Shown: piece by piece, positions 41,901 through 49,025 of the stretch
How the letters are laid out: each line of letters opens with the position of its first letter
How positions within the stretch are numbered: the first letter of the stretch is position 1
Assembly: GCA_945859605.1 (NCBI GenBank)
Contig: OX243827.1
Span: 4,233,345 to 4,297,344, forward strand
Length of the DNA: 64,000 bases
Direction of reading: 5' to 3'
Source: Lumbricus rubellus
Taxonomy: Eukaryota > Annelida > Clitellata > Crassiclitellata > Lumbricidae
Made by a program: the position numbers and the translations under genes
Notes under the pieces: generated by a model
Told to the model about the DNA's origin: nothing
What the model saw: only the letters and a program-made list of their open reading frames with translations
The model's database searches: none

Positions 41901-43076
41901 ATAATCCCTTCAGATTGTTTTCTACAAGACTTTCAATTTCATGTGAGCCAAAAGTTTCTTTGAATTCCCTGCTCTTTCCAATTCATCAGCTATCCGAATA
42001 TTTATCAATTGTCAAAATTTTAAAATCTATGATCAATGCCAATAATGTCCAATGCAATGATGATGCACCATTCATTCAGCCTTAAACAATTTCAAATGCT
42101 TTCTTTGCTAGAAATGCAGTTCAGAGAAGATACCTCTGCCTCTCTTCTGTCCCCCAGGAACTGTCCTGGCGCCCTGTTGTTGTGGAACCGCTCCTCTCTG
42201 ATTGGAATGAACGGCCAGATCACTGTTCACACATTTCAACAGCGCTGTCTGTTGCAACACACAAAACCAACACGAAAATAAACACATCCTCAAAACAGAG
42301 CAACAACAAAAGAAGGAGATATTGTTTTCATAACTCAGGAAGAGTGGAAAGAGAAAAAATGCAGTCCTGTGTGTGTGTGTCTGTATGTCTGTCTTTTGAT
42401 CTGTCTATTTGCAATTGCTACTTGGATTGCAGCCTTGTGGCCAAGACTGCAACTAAAATATAACAATCAATCCATCATTCAATCAATTTGTTTATTAGAA
42501 TTACTAAGCTGGCACAGTAGCAACTTAAGCAGACAAGATCGCTTCTCTTCTCGCTACCATCCCTAAAAGATCCACTCAGCCTTCCATTCGGTAGATGGCG
42601 TTAATACACTGAGTAGTAGGACGTGAGGGGGGGGCCTTGCATGGCTGCTGACAGTTAAATTTGATTCCTGCAATAACTTGTGATCATTCGTTCATTACAA
42701 ATTGTAATCACACTGCATTGTGTCAGTTTACAAAATAAACGAAGATAATTATCTACTCTGCAGTGTGCAATGTTGTACATTTACGTTAGTCATTTTATAA
42801 GTGTCAAAATTAGTCATGTGCTCTGTATTAAATACAATTAGATCTGAAGTGTTTCAATCGGTGTCATCAAAAACCGACCTGTTCGTCTTCAGTGACCGGC
42901 AGAAAGGACATCGGCAGCAACTCTCGCATGCAGAATATCGTCATATCTCGAAGGTCGGTAGGAACAGGAAGACCAGGAGCGTACATGGCCAGCATTTCTT
43001 CTCGTCCGTACCTGTAGCCGCTCGATTTCTTCTCCACTTCAGACGACGGTCTTGAAGAAGATGACGTCATCATCAT
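22318..43076 (-). CDS. GIGYF: GIGYF (GRB10-interacting GYF protein) gene, 19 coding exons
   Basis: Gene-level entry; exons are listed separately. Joined exons total 3465 bp, giving 1154 residues plus stop, against about 1300 in human GIGYF2. Order of parts: N-terminal 4EHP-binding motif YRYGREEML (residues 21-29); an RGRG stretch (about 105-109); an acidic and Ser-rich region; a GYF domain (about 373-431) starting WFYKDPIGDVQG and ending GRVPF; a Pro/Gln region with a W-containing motif; a long charged coiled coil (about 545-700); W- and Q-rich segments with the LxEIQKE-type motif; and the conserved C-terminal FLKDVESPYELYDYVRLYLG block. The family recruits 4EHP and represses translation or promotes mRNA decay in the cytoplasm, with GYF binding proline-rich partners. 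One or more exons between 40155 and 34519 may be missing from this model. Confidence 0.93.
22635..22785 (+). mobile_element. Diverged SINE copy
   Basis: It shares with the SINE at 23091 the ordered blocks AGCAAGTCC, CAATTGCT, CTTCGGCGTGAAA, CAGTGTTCGC and a tail like GCGCTTCTGAATAGA then CTTGAAAGGGTGC. It lies in the last GIGYF intron, antisense to the gene. The tRNA-like head is degraded. Confidence 0.75.
23091..23300 (+). mobile_element. tRNA-derived SINE
   Basis: The head resembles a tRNA: GGGGCGCGGTGATCTAGTGG (A-box region) and GGTTCGAATCC (B box) about 35 bp apart, closing with CCCCG. A tRNA-unrelated body (CTTCGGCGTGAAACTCC) and a tail (GCGCCTCTGAGTAG then CTTGAAGGGGCGCTATAA) follow. 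It sits in the last GIGYF intron on the opposite strand. Family and age are not determined. Confidence 0.85.
23411..23622 (-). CDS. GIGYF: GIGYF exon 18 (conserved C-terminal block)
   Basis: Acceptor GTTCTTTAAG, donor CAG|GTGAGG. It encodes PTLIEFLKDVESPYELYDYV and RLYLGESKQAMDFAHEFLER, closely matching [38 protein letters not shown]. This is the strongest single identifier of the gene besides the GYF and 4EHP motifs. Confidence 0.95.
24048..24123 (-). CDS. GIGYF: GIGYF exon 17
   Basis: Acceptor TGTAATTGTAG, donor G|GTTAAT. It encodes EMKEFMVWCHRALPTASST, aligning with DGFTQWCEQMLHALNTANN of human GIGYF2 just ahead of the conserved C-terminal block. Confidence 0.88.
24655..24805 (-). CDS. 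GIGYF: GIGYF exon 16
   Basis: Acceptor GTCTTCACAG, donor ATG|GTAATT. It encodes a Gly/Ser-rich stretch (PGGSGGSGGAPG) and AAQPWNPMQGPPM, at the place where vertebrate proteins have the W-containing WSNADT/FWDDAV segments. Phase agrees with neighbours. Confidence 0.75.
24945..24990 (-). mobile_element. SINE tail fragment
   Basis: Read on the minus strand it gives GCTATATAAGTCCAGGGAAT followed by AATGAATGAAT, the same tail (GCTATATAAAT plus an AATG repeat) seen at 41310. It lies in a GIGYF intron. Confidence 0.45.
25279..25385 (-). CDS. GIGYF: GIGYF exon 15
   Basis: Acceptor GATTTCTTAG, donor CT|GTGAGT. It encodes VPIKMKPQKPPPAAIQPPRR then an Ala-rich stretch: basic, Pro- and Ala-rich, low complexity. 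Support is from clean splice sites, phase and compositional bias. Confidence 0.75.
26041..26148. repeat. CA-rich microsatellite
   Basis: Imperfect (CA)n with CACG and GACA interruptions, immediately downstream of GIGYF exon 14 in the intron. The open frames here are repeat artefacts. Confidence 0.95.
26154..26298 (-). CDS. GIGYF: GIGYF exon 14 (LxEIQKE motif)
   Basis: Acceptor ATCTATAG, donor AAG|GTACAT. It encodes RVLSFLEIQKEQARQEREEE and a Gln-rich tail, matching the LSLAEIQKLEEERERQ / LLEIQQEEARQ motifs of vertebrate GIGYF2. A CA-repeat follows directly in the intron. Confidence 0.9.
26345..26440. repeat. Long TA-rich palindrome
   Basis: The left arm (ACATGTATGTATATGTGATG) is mirrored by the right arm (CATCACATATACATGCATGT) around a TATATA centre near 26395. 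The arms are about 40 bp with few mismatches. It could form a hairpin or cruciform. It lies in a GIGYF intron. Confidence 0.85.
26750..26952 (+). mobile_element. SINE copy with (ATA)n tail
   Basis: It has GAGGTTCAATCCAAC (B-box-like), GACCTTCACGCACAAAAATTG (body), CTCAGCACC, TTTGTGAATAGAGATGCTCAA (tail) and ends in about eleven ATA units at 26919-26952. Same block order as the SINE at 23091. Confidence 0.65.
27248..27504 (-). CDS. GIGYF: GIGYF exon 13
   Basis: Acceptor TTGTTTAG. It encodes KCPWATTWVTSAPPPPP, a Ser/Thr-rich stretch, and QQRLTNIQEQKKQMSFNWNEQ. The donor AGAA|GTTCGA was chosen because it gives NWNEQ next to TTDGAS, paralleling STWGQQSNTT in GIGYF2. AT|GTCATT 18 bases earlier is also in phase. 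Confidence 0.7.
28027..28848 (-). CDS. GIGYF: GIGYF exon 12 (coiled coil)
   Basis: Largest exon, 274 codons, acceptor ATGTGTTTTCAG, donor CAG|GTTAGC. After a short lead it encodes a long highly charged Glu/Arg/Lys helix (MEDERRQLEEERRKLEELHR is typical), predicted as coiled coil, as in the central region of GIGYF1/2. It is followed by an acidic stretch (DESFDDDET) and charged low-complexity sequence. In human the coil runs into a Gln-rich region; here an acidic linker takes that place. Confidence 0.9.
29254..29297 (-). CDS. GIGYF: GIGYF exon 11
   Basis: Acceptor TTTCTTACAG, donor CAG|GTATGA. It encodes DSGWPYNSSAGLNSQ, resembling the DTGSIWELQPTAS motif downstream of GYF in vertebrates. Phase fits both neighbours. 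Confidence 0.75.
30080..30209 (-). CDS. GIGYF: GIGYF exon 10 (13-residue tandem repeat)
   Basis: Acceptor CTTCTTGCCTGAG, chosen because only it keeps phase with exon 9. Donor GAG|GTGACA. It contains two tandem copies of ETM(V/A)PPQLHNQRQ, a Gln-rich internal duplication at the position of the Q-rich region in vertebrate GIGYF2. Confidence 0.7.
30715..30755. repeat. Perfect 17-bp hairpin
   Basis: CTGTTCTAGAGGTGCTT at 30715-30731 is exactly complementary to AAGCACCTCTAGAACAG at 30739-30755, with a 7-base loop CAGCCAG. It lies in the intron between GIGYF exons 10 and 9. A second smaller hairpin (CCCTGGGTGT / ACACCCAAGG) lies just upstream at about 30678-30702. Confidence 0.9.
31267..31383 (-). 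CDS. GIGYF: GIGYF exon 9
   Basis: Acceptor ATTTTAG. It encodes LTDQSNHRLSRPVSVLPFHQ and a Pro-rich end, resembling ISDQNIIPSVTRSVSVP of GIGYF2. Two in-phase donors are possible: TAT|GTGACG (used here) and AAA|GTATTA at 31228, which would add 13 residues. Confidence 0.7.
31512..31900. repeat. Local direct repeat of about 50 bp
   Basis: AAAACCTAACCTAAGATAAC...AAATTGAGTGAATG (near 31528-31576) is repeated as AAAACCTAACCTGAGATAAC...ATATTGAGTGATG (near 31846-31893), about 90 percent alike. It lies in the intron upstream and downstream of the GIGYF exon 8 donor; the second copy abuts the exon. Confidence 0.75.
31901..31968 (-). CDS. GIGYF: GIGYF exon 8 (end of GYF domain)
   Basis: Acceptor TTGCTTGTAG, donor CAT|GTAAGA. 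It encodes GDLIKAFGRVPFLSKTGRK, matching GDIMKMWGRVPF at the end of the vertebrate GYF domain. Confidence 0.9.
32639..32740 (-). CDS. GIGYF: GIGYF exon 7 (GYF domain core)
   Basis: Acceptor TTCTGTGTAG, donor G|GTAAAA. It encodes GPFKSHEMEEWFLMGFFPMK and continues LFIRPSQAEEFVLL, aligning with GPFNNQEMAEWFQAGYF in human. The signature tripeptide is GFF here rather than GYF. Confidence 0.93.
33175..33733 (-). CDS. GIGYF: GIGYF exon 6 (start of GYF domain)
   Basis: Acceptor TTTTTTCAG, donor CAAG|GTAACA. About 175 residues of Ser/Asp/Asn-rich linker lead into TWFYKDPIGDVQG, the first half of the GYF domain (human: WYYKDPQGEIQG). The Asp after YK marks the SMY2-type subgroup. Confidence 0.92.
34452..34519 (-). 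CDS. GIGYF: GIGYF exon 5
   Basis: Acceptor CATGTAG, donor CAG|GTTCGT. It encodes ESSESSGGYYESDSGGEIQA, an acidic and Ser-rich stretch like the low-complexity region ahead of the GYF domain. It enters needing two bases and exits in phase 0, matching exon 6. Confidence 0.65.
35310..35610 (-). other. Unexplained open stretch in GIGYF intron
   Basis: The minus strand has an open frame with protein-like composition, including RLFINDEEGYNRQQLLQHFD and VEDDTYSGGGSVEDTVHSAQ. I do not recognise the protein. It could be an unassigned GIGYF exon, a transposon relic or chance. No clear acceptor-donor pair in the right phase was found. Confidence 0.25.
36275..36440 (-). mobile_element. SINE copy, reverse orientation
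   Basis: Read on the minus strand it shows GTAGGGACCTTGAGCACTTA then CTCACAATTGCTCAACACC, matching GTAAGGACCTTGGGCAAGTC and CTCACAATTGCTCAGCGC of the SINE at 23091. It ends toward ATTTAATGAATG. Located in the large GIGYF intron 4. Confidence 0.65.
38861..39293. mobile_element. hAT-type MITE, 433 bp
   Basis: Terminal inverted repeats CATAGTTGTAAAAAACG / CGTTTTTTACATCTATG (16 of 17 paired) are flanked by the perfect 8-bp duplication AATGAGAT (38853-38860 and 39294-39301). An 8-bp duplication is typical of hAT elements. The interior is almost entirely CGTTTTTT-rich repeats with no coding capacity. It lies in GIGYF intron 4. Confidence 0.85.
39569..39653. repeat. TA microsatellite
   Basis: Alternating (TA)n with ATGCATATATA interruptions, partly palindromic, in GIGYF intron 4. 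Confidence 0.95.
40155..40315 (-). CDS. GIGYF: GIGYF exon 4 (Gly tract)
   Basis: Acceptor TTGTGTCGTCAG. It encodes SVDWRKEKSAAEK, a Thr run and nine Gly from a GGA repeat. The frame meets a stop soon after, so it must end before 40143. The donor AAAA|GTTTGT is the choice whose phase fits exon 5, but it is not strong. The WRKEK part resembles the ENWR segment of GIGYF2. Confidence 0.55.
40559..41201 (-). mobile_element. 5'-truncated LINE with reverse transcriptase C-terminus
   Basis: The minus-strand frame encodes the distal part of a non-LTR reverse transcriptase: FTFLGSMIEKEGRSDMEIRR, LVRALIFP, then after a frameshift near 40990 VLYGCETWTKTWDMEKKINA, YFGHVMRPNGLEKEL and GRRRCGRPRKKWLDEVQEKS. 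These are the usual YLGS, LLYGCETW, GHV.R and GRP..W.D landmarks. The element ends at its stop codon. It is flanked by the direct repeat GAGATGCTCTCAC (40546-40558 and 41202-41214), a target-site duplication. Dead copy in the intron between GIGYF exons 4 and 3. Confidence 0.88.
41310..41400 (+). mobile_element. SINE 3' tail with (GAAT)n
   Basis: GGGAGCACCTCTGAGTAG, CTTGAAGAGGTGCTATATAA and six or seven AATG repeats: the tail of the family seen at 23091, lacking the tRNA head. Confidence 0.7.
41450..41501 (-). CDS. GIGYF: GIGYF exon 3 (RGRG stretch)
   Basis: Acceptor CTTTTAG, donor AAG|GTAGAA. It encodes GRGRGDASLRNSKANDG, continuing the Arg-Gly tract expected at this point in the family. Phase agrees with exon 2. 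Confidence 0.75.
42134..42248 (-). CDS. GIGYF: GIGYF exon 2
   Basis: Acceptor GTTGCAACAG, donor GAG|GTATCT. It encodes TALLKCVNSDLAV and ends GGQKRGR, aligning with the SVNSAAVLRL...RGRG region of vertebrate GIGYF. It enters in phase 0 and leaves one base. Confidence 0.75.
42879..43076 (-). CDS. GIGYF: GIGYF exon 1 (4EHP-binding motif)
   Basis: Begins at the first of three consecutive ATG codons. It encodes SSGYRYGREEMLAMY, then LPVPTDL and FLPVTEDEQ, matching the GIGYF2 block YRYGREEMLAL...VPFTEEEQ. YRYGREEML is the eIF4E-family (4EHP) binding helix. An acceptor (TTGTTTTGCCATTCAG) lies six bases upstream of the ATG, so a non-coding first exon probably precedes it. The donor GTCGGT is weak. 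The vertebrate FGPEWLR N-terminal segment was not found upstream. Confidence 0.88.
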
Positions 43077-43082
43077 GATGAA

Positions 43083-46000
43083 CTGAATGGCAAAACAACG
43101 TCTGCTCTTAAATTCAAATACCTGCACAAGAGAATCACACAAACAACTCGTTACAAAAAACAAGGACACCAAAACATTAAATTACAAAGCCAACACTAAT
43201 CCACTTCATAAGGATAAACTTATCTGCTCAGCAGTTCCTACCAGACCTTACTTACTTAGTTACAGTGCACTATAAATGCAAACTAAATTACTACGAGGAC
43301 CTGATTATAAAATTAATACGAGGACCCTTTACCAAAATCGTCTGAATAATTTGTCACTGCCTTCCATGTCACAAATCCATCGTAAATGAGAACCCAGAAA
43401 AATCCAGCTTGATTATGTCAATGTGGAATATTCTCGCATATTGGTATTCCTATATGTTTAAGGAATGTTCAAATTTAATTTTTCAGGTCCCCCAACCATT
43501 AGATATGGCTTACATAACGAACTTTTAACTTTAAAAGATTATGCAAATCAAGCAAAATACCATGCTATGATGGCACTTAAGTACTTATACAATTGCAGCT
43601 ACATATTTCTGTACCGGTATATTTATATCTATTTATAGGTAACACGAGCGTTAACGCCGAATGAGCTCACAAGTTACAAAAGAAAGTTAACCAGGTGAAC
43701 AAAAATTTAACTGGAATAATTAGCTAACATCTAGCCATTAAATATTTCTGGACTTAAGTACAAGAGGTTCTTTCAGCTAAGGCGGGTTGGAATTCGTTGG
43801 AATTCCAGAACATCAATTCCCAGAAATTACTAAAATGCCAAGCACAATTATTAACTTGTGACGATGGCATTGAATATGTGCATTCTATTATTTGCATTCA
43901 ACAATAAGCCAACTCAAACTATACCTAATAAAATTTTCAAAAAGTTTGCACTTCTATAAAATCGAAATTTCTTTCAACCCGATACAGATTACATATCAAA
44001 TGAAGATTACACATAATACCGCTCGAGCTAGTCATGAAACGCCACCTCGTGACTGACTATGCAACTTCCTTAAAAAATTTAGTTGAAAATAAGGTAAAAT
44101 ACGCTAGCGTTTAAAATTAAGATTTATTTTAAAAGTGCTAAATTCCATATTCCCAACAATTGCAAAAACTTTGCAAATATGTTCGATATAATCGCAAAAT
44201 TTATTATGTCCACTAAACGATGACACTAAACAATAAAATGACGTTTCGGCGAGGCGCAGAGTACGTATACCTTCCAGGGTTAAGGCTGCATAATTAAGCT
44301 TATTAGCCTTTATGTTCGCGGTTCGATAAAATCGCAAACCACTGTTCTTTATTTTTGGCGCAAGATTATTTTGTGCAGACAAATGTGGAGAAAAACTATA
44401 GGCCCTAGGCCTGCAGAGCAACTGTACCATCGAAGGATATGAACTTCTATTTTGAACGAGCTTACTGCAAAAACTTGACGTTGAAATAGACACTATAATT
44501 ATGCACAGCCAAATTCTTCAGCCAAAAAACGCTACCTCTTGTTCACTCCAATTCACCTAACTTTGGAACCTTTGGAAAACTTCTTTGCTGTGGCTCCTCC
44601 TACCCTTCCCAAACTCATTTTCATCTGCATTTATTGCCAACTCGCGTCCATTACCATCCTATCATAGTTCTAATTTCTAGGCCCACTCTACAGTGGCGGC
44701 GCCAGCAATGCAATTTCAGCAGTTCACGGCAAGGTCGTAGAAGTAAGTTATTCAACAGGTCGAAGAAATTAAATGTAAGGAAGATATATTGAAAATTCCA
44801 AAGAATTTTTGGAAGGTCATACTTAAGGTAGACCAAAAGAAAATTAAGCTGCCATGACCCAGTCCTTGGCCTAAGACCATGCAGTTGCTGGCTTTGAAGA
44901 AGCATATATCGTTGCCCATAGACCCGGTGGAAGAGGGGTGCCATGACCTGTACCATCTATAATTAGGGACTGATTATTGTTATTGACGTTCTTCATCTAT
45001 CATCACCCATCTTCTTCAACGCTACGCATAGCCAGAAACGCAGAACATTTGGTGCTATCAAACATGCTAACAATCGATCAGCTTGGATATGGGAAACCTT
45101 TTTTTAGTCATCCTGTCGAAATCTTGTAAAGTTTCCATTTTCACCGCCAAAATTTCTGATGACTTTTTTTAGTCGTCAGCTTCAATTTTTGGGGGTGCTG
45201 AACGTCGAAATTTGCCATTTTTACATGCGAAAAAAATGGATCGCCTATTTTTTGGGGGGGGGGGCTAAGCCGCCGCTACTGTTGTGCATGGCTACGTTAA
45301 AATTGTAATAATGCGGTCTGATAGGCATAGTGGACTTAAATCTTAACTGATTTTTCTTAACAATAATTACGTAACGATGGGGAGGGTGGGTGAACTGGTC
45401 AAGGGAAACGTTACGAAGCGTTACAGGGTGGGTGGGTAAAAAATGGTCATTTTCGGCGTTACATAATTATGCAACGACTCTTTTTCTAAATGTAAAAGTA
45501 TCGGATTCAATTTGTGCATCACTAGTATAAGAACTTTGACCAGTGTCAATTTGTTACAAATCAAAAGGTAGTAAACTAAAAAGTCTTAATTTTCAGGGAG
45601 GGGAGGTGCTGCTCTTGCTCTTATGAGCAGATGATCATGAATGTACATGGCATTCTACAGCAACTGCGTGGCTTCGACCCTGCTGACATTTTCAAATCAA
45701 TTACCATAGTTGACATTTTGACAAAGTGCCACTCTACTTAACTCTTTCCCGCCGGATCGGGTCGCGGGTGACCCGATTAACCCAATAGGTATCGGAACAA
45801 TTCCGGCGGGAATGGGTTAAGGTCCCCATACATGTGCCAGCCCTAGTAGGCCCTGCACATGGTTAACATAGGCCCTATATGTGTACATATCAATAAACTG
45901 TAGCAATTACATCTTAACAGAAAATAACAGACCTGCAGAACTTTGAGTTATTCTAAACGTTCTTTTGAACAAACCAAGTCCTAAATGGAAGATACATCAG

Positions 46001-46091
46001 AATTATATCTCGACCAAAATGTCCAGCATTATTTCACTGACATTCCAAAAACTGACGCTGTTTCGATTCAGGTTCATTGTATTCACAGTTT
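43083..46091. other. Intergenic, GIGYF 5' side and SNAPC5-like B 3' side
   Basis: GIGYF should start its non-coding first exon and promoter in here, and the minus-strand SNAPC5-like gene ends at 46092. No further coding exon was recognised. Contents: a small TTAA-flanked foldback at 45738-45820, and a possible eroded hAT element at about 44692-45286 (ends CAGTGGCGGCG / CCGCCGCTACTG but no matching duplication). Confidence 0.6.
45738..45820. mobile_element. 83-bp TTAA-flanked foldback element
   Basis: Flanked by TTAA at 45738-45741 and 45817-45820. The inner ends CTCTTTCCCGCCGGA and TCCGGCGGGAATGGG are inverted repeats (13 of 15). The interior is unusually GC-rich for this region. A TTAA target and short inverted ends fit a piggyBac-like miniature element; this is inference. 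Confidence 0.5.
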
Positions 46092-46168
46092 CTATCGATT
46101 TAACATGTTCTTTATGAAAGACATCATTTGATCATCTCCATCACTTTCTTCTTCCTCTTCCTTTTTAT
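46092..46168 (-). CDS. SNAPC5: SNAPC5-like B exon 4, stop
   Basis: Acceptor TTAATTTACAG; the first two bases complete a codon split after exon 3. Encodes KKEEEEESDGDD then QMMSFIKNMLNR and TAG. The acidic run matches the end of human SNAPC5; the FIxNM motif is shared with copy A. Confidence 0.85.
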
Positions 46169-49025
46169 CTGTAAATTAACAAAACAATTATGAATAATTC
46201 AGTGTATACTAAAACAGAAACAACATCTAGTTTCCCAACGTGAGTCGTTTTGTAAATTTACAGTTTATGGAGTTGATACGGAATATTGTTGGTTTAAATT
46301 TTAAAATCGTTTCGACGATTTCAGGCATTTATAAAATAGGAATGTAACACCACTGCAGCGATAATGCAGTCGTCGTAGTGACAGATATCCAAGGTTGCTT
46401 GCGTGGGGTGCAAGAGAAATGCCATGGCTGATCTGAAACGCGATGGTATGTAGGGATGGTGTAATAGGACAGCAGTCAGCTTAAGGAGACTACTGGCACG
46501 AAAGATATATCAATATATAAACACAGCTTACTGTGACCCAACAACATACATGTCAATCAAGATTGGATCCCCTGCGCTGGAGGTGGAGATTTCGACCCTC
46601 CACCCCACCCCACCCTCGGCAGTCTGGAAAATGAGGCATCTGTTTAATTATAAATCAGACAATTACAATGATGGGGCAATTTGTTCATGTATCAAGTTGC
46701 ATAGAGGCTCTGCAACTCGATATCTCTGCAAGCCTATATTGTTCACTAAGGACCAAACACAGCGTTTAATATAAGCGAGACTTCGATATTAGCAGGTTCG
46801 ATAAAACAAAGCGGCTACATTGTGCGTATCTGCACTGATTGTGGCCTTTGACTGAGCTATTCGATAAAGTTTTGCTGTTGTTTACAAAAATCATAAAAAT
46901 CAAAGATAGGATCCAACTTACGGACAGACTCCAGAGGCTTCACTTCTAGATCCAATCGATCATTGTTCACTTCTAGATCCAATCGATCATTGTTCACACG
47001 TCTGCCATCTGCAGCTGGTTCTGCTATCGACTGCAGCTGCAAAAAAATGAGCAAAAGAAGTCACCAATATTAACCAATGGGGTGGTCATCTCAGCGGGAT
47101 TGTCCACCCCTTCCGAGTCTCCCCTTCTTAACCAAATTATATCAAAGTTTTATGTTCACTGCCATAATTGTATTCTGTTTGTTTGGTTCAGGAAAAATAA
47201 ATAAAATTTAAAAAAATACAACATCTTAGTTGACCCAATTGTACCTAAAGAAACAATAAAGAAAATTATAATAATTCTATCAAATGAGTGCAAGTCAGAT
47301 GGAGGGGCAATGGCCGAGCACCTTTAAAGTACTCAGGAAATGTAATTTCTTTCGTTCTTAATTGGGAGTTCGAAACTGTGACGACGACGATATAGACTGC
47401 ACGGCCTGTGGATTCTCGGTGGGAAAAAGCTAATCAGGACGTGACTCACATGCAAACTTTTACAGAAAAAAGAAGAGATGCAAACCTTTAGTGAGTTGCT
47501 TTGACTCGCATTTGCATTCACATCGGAATTGACGTTACTCTGCTTCGCCAAATTCTCCTGCTTTCGTCTGATTCGACTTTTCAGCGCCAACTCCTCAACC
47601 TAAACAACAAGACATCGTTTACTATCCAACCAGTTTCAACAGATCTACCGAACAAGTTTCTGCAAGTTTCTTAAGGTGTCGTGTAAGCGAAATGCAACAA
47701 CAGAAACCTATATAGCACTGTAAGAAATGCGCTATTTCTAGCTGCCGTACAATTGCACAACTTTAACTTTAAAGACAAACCACAAAAAGTTGAATTTCAG
47801 TTTTGTAAGCACACTCAACTTCTCAAATAATTGCATAACTGAAATGCATGTACAGTCATTATTGCAAAATGCTTTGCATGTACACGCGTGTGTCCATGCA
47901 TGCGCTTGTGTGTTAATTTGCATGTACTATAGACATATAACTCTTACAGTAAAACCTATCCAGAGGCGCTCCCAGGGCAAAGAACTTTTTATAAAGAAAA
48001 GTCTTAAGAGAATGGACAGAAACAGAAATGCCCCCAAATAAGATCTCAGCCTCCATGATATAATACTATAATAATAGACGGGATACAGAGCAAACAGTTA
48101 CGCCACTTCGGCCACGTAACGAGAATGTGGATAGAAAGATATCCAAAGATAGCTGTCAACGGATATATGCATGGAAAAAGGAAAAGGAAAGACCAAAGAA
48201 GCGATGGCTCGAAATATTACCGGAGATGTTTTGGTCTGTGCAGGAGACAACACACAACACACAAAGCACACGAGAGAGAGAGAGACAGAAACAGTGATAC
48301 CGCTCCAAAATTTAAGAAAAGCCAAGATGGGGTCTTAAAAAAAGCCAAGAAAAGCCAAGTTAATAATTATGGTCTATAATTATGTCACCTATTTTCTTTC
48401 AACAGAAGCTATTTTATCTGATAAATTGCGATGTTTATGAAATTATGTATAATTAATCCTTAATTTAATGCATGTTAATTTGTTAATAATTGGTTCCGTT
48501 CGCTGATTTTCTAGCATACTAACGACATTTTGGAACATGGTGCGCTAGTTTTGAGAAATAAACACTCAGAGAATAATAATAAGTCGGATAAATCCTAGTC
48601 AGTAGATGGAGCCGCTGCCATAGTTGTATTATTGCTGCTAAGATTATTGTTATTTAGTGGATTATTGCTTAAATTATTGCTATTTAATGGATTATTGCTA
48701 AGATTATTGCCATTTAGTTGGCAGAAAAAAAGCCAAGTAAAAAAGCCAAGGTCCTTTGAAAAAAGCCAATATCCCAAGATACGATTGAAAATGCCAAGAT
48801 CTTGGGAAAAAAACCAAGGAGCGGTATCACTGGACAGAAAGACACAGAGAGACAAAGAGAGAGACAGACAGAGACGAGTGAAGAACTTCTATAAATGGGC
48901 GGCTGTCATTATAGTGTCATATGCGATAGTATACGTACTGCAAGCGCATCTAACTGGGATTGTATCTTCGAAAGCAACATCCTCATCGTGCTTTCTTCTT
49001 CTTTCAAATATGCTAGCCGAGACAT
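46092..49025 (-). CDS. SNAPC5: SNAPC5-like gene B, 4 exons, 130 aa
   Basis: Gene-level entry: exons 48939-49025, 47486-47599, 46922-47036 and 46092-46168 join to 393 bp. Start MSRLAYLKEEESTMRMLLSK resembles human SNAPC5 MLSRLQELRKEEETLLRLKA; next comes VEELALKSRIRRKQENL (human VEELALQSMI). Then follow an Asn/Ser linker, the LDLEV block duplicated in tandem, KKEEEEESD, and the C-terminal FIKNML. SNAPC5 (SNAP19) is a small helical subunit of the SNAPc complex, which binds the proximal sequence element and starts snRNA transcription by Pol II and III. Intron positions and phases (0, 0, 1) equal those of the copy at 49792. Its first intron holds a LINE fragment and a hAT element. Confidence 0.85.
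46922..47036 (-). CDS. SNAPC5: SNAPC5-like B exon 3
   Basis: Acceptor ATTTTTTTGCAG, donor C|GTAAGT. Contains RVNNDRLDLEV and a second exact NNDRLDLEV, then KPLESV. Copy A has a single VNANPLDLEVK here. Confidence 0.85.
46941..46994 (-). repeat. In-frame 27-bp tandem duplication in exon 3
   Basis: Two identical 27-bp copies (46941-46967 and 46968-46994) each encode the nine residues NNDRLDLEV. Exact identity implies a recent event. The frame is kept. Confidence 0.95.
47486..47599 (-). CDS. SNAPC5: SNAPC5-like B exon 2
   Basis: Acceptor TTGTTGTTTAG, donor AAG|GTTTGC, 38 codons in phase 0. Starts VEELALKSRIR, the most conserved part of the family, then an Asn/Ser-rich linker that is longer than in copy A. 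Confidence 0.88.
48080..48283 (+). mobile_element. LINE reverse transcriptase 3' fragment
   Basis: Encodes KQLRHFGHVTRMWIERYPKI then, in another frame, KERPKKRWLEILPEM, i.e. the GHV.R and GRPKKRWLD landmarks found at the end of non-LTR reverse transcriptases. Disabled by a frameshift. It lies in intron 1 of SNAPC5-like B, and the hAT element at 48292 is inserted next to it. Confidence 0.6.
48292..48832. mobile_element. hAT-type MITE, 541 bp
   Basis: Perfect 15-bp inverted ends CAGTGATACCGCTCC / GGAGCGGTATCACTG and the perfect 8-bp duplication GACAGAAA (48284-48291 and 48833-48840). The interior has several AAAAAGCCAAG copies and a 30-bp tandem repeat at about 48629-48720 (ATTATTGCTAAGATTATTG). 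No transposase. In intron 1 of SNAPC5-like B. Confidence 0.92.
48939..49025 (-). CDS. SNAPC5: SNAPC5-like B exon 1
   Basis: 29 codons from ATG to donor GCA|GTACGT, exactly the length of exon 1 in the other copy. Eleven of 29 residues match the paralogue, including LxxLxEEE and the Q-L pair. An amphipathic helix is expected. Confidence 0.82.

Noticed and set aside
44692..45286. hAT-like element (CAGTGGCGGCG ... CCGCCGCTACTG)
   Set aside because: The ends are only partly inverted and flanking sequences CCACTCTA and TTGTGCAT do not match, so no insertion can be proved.
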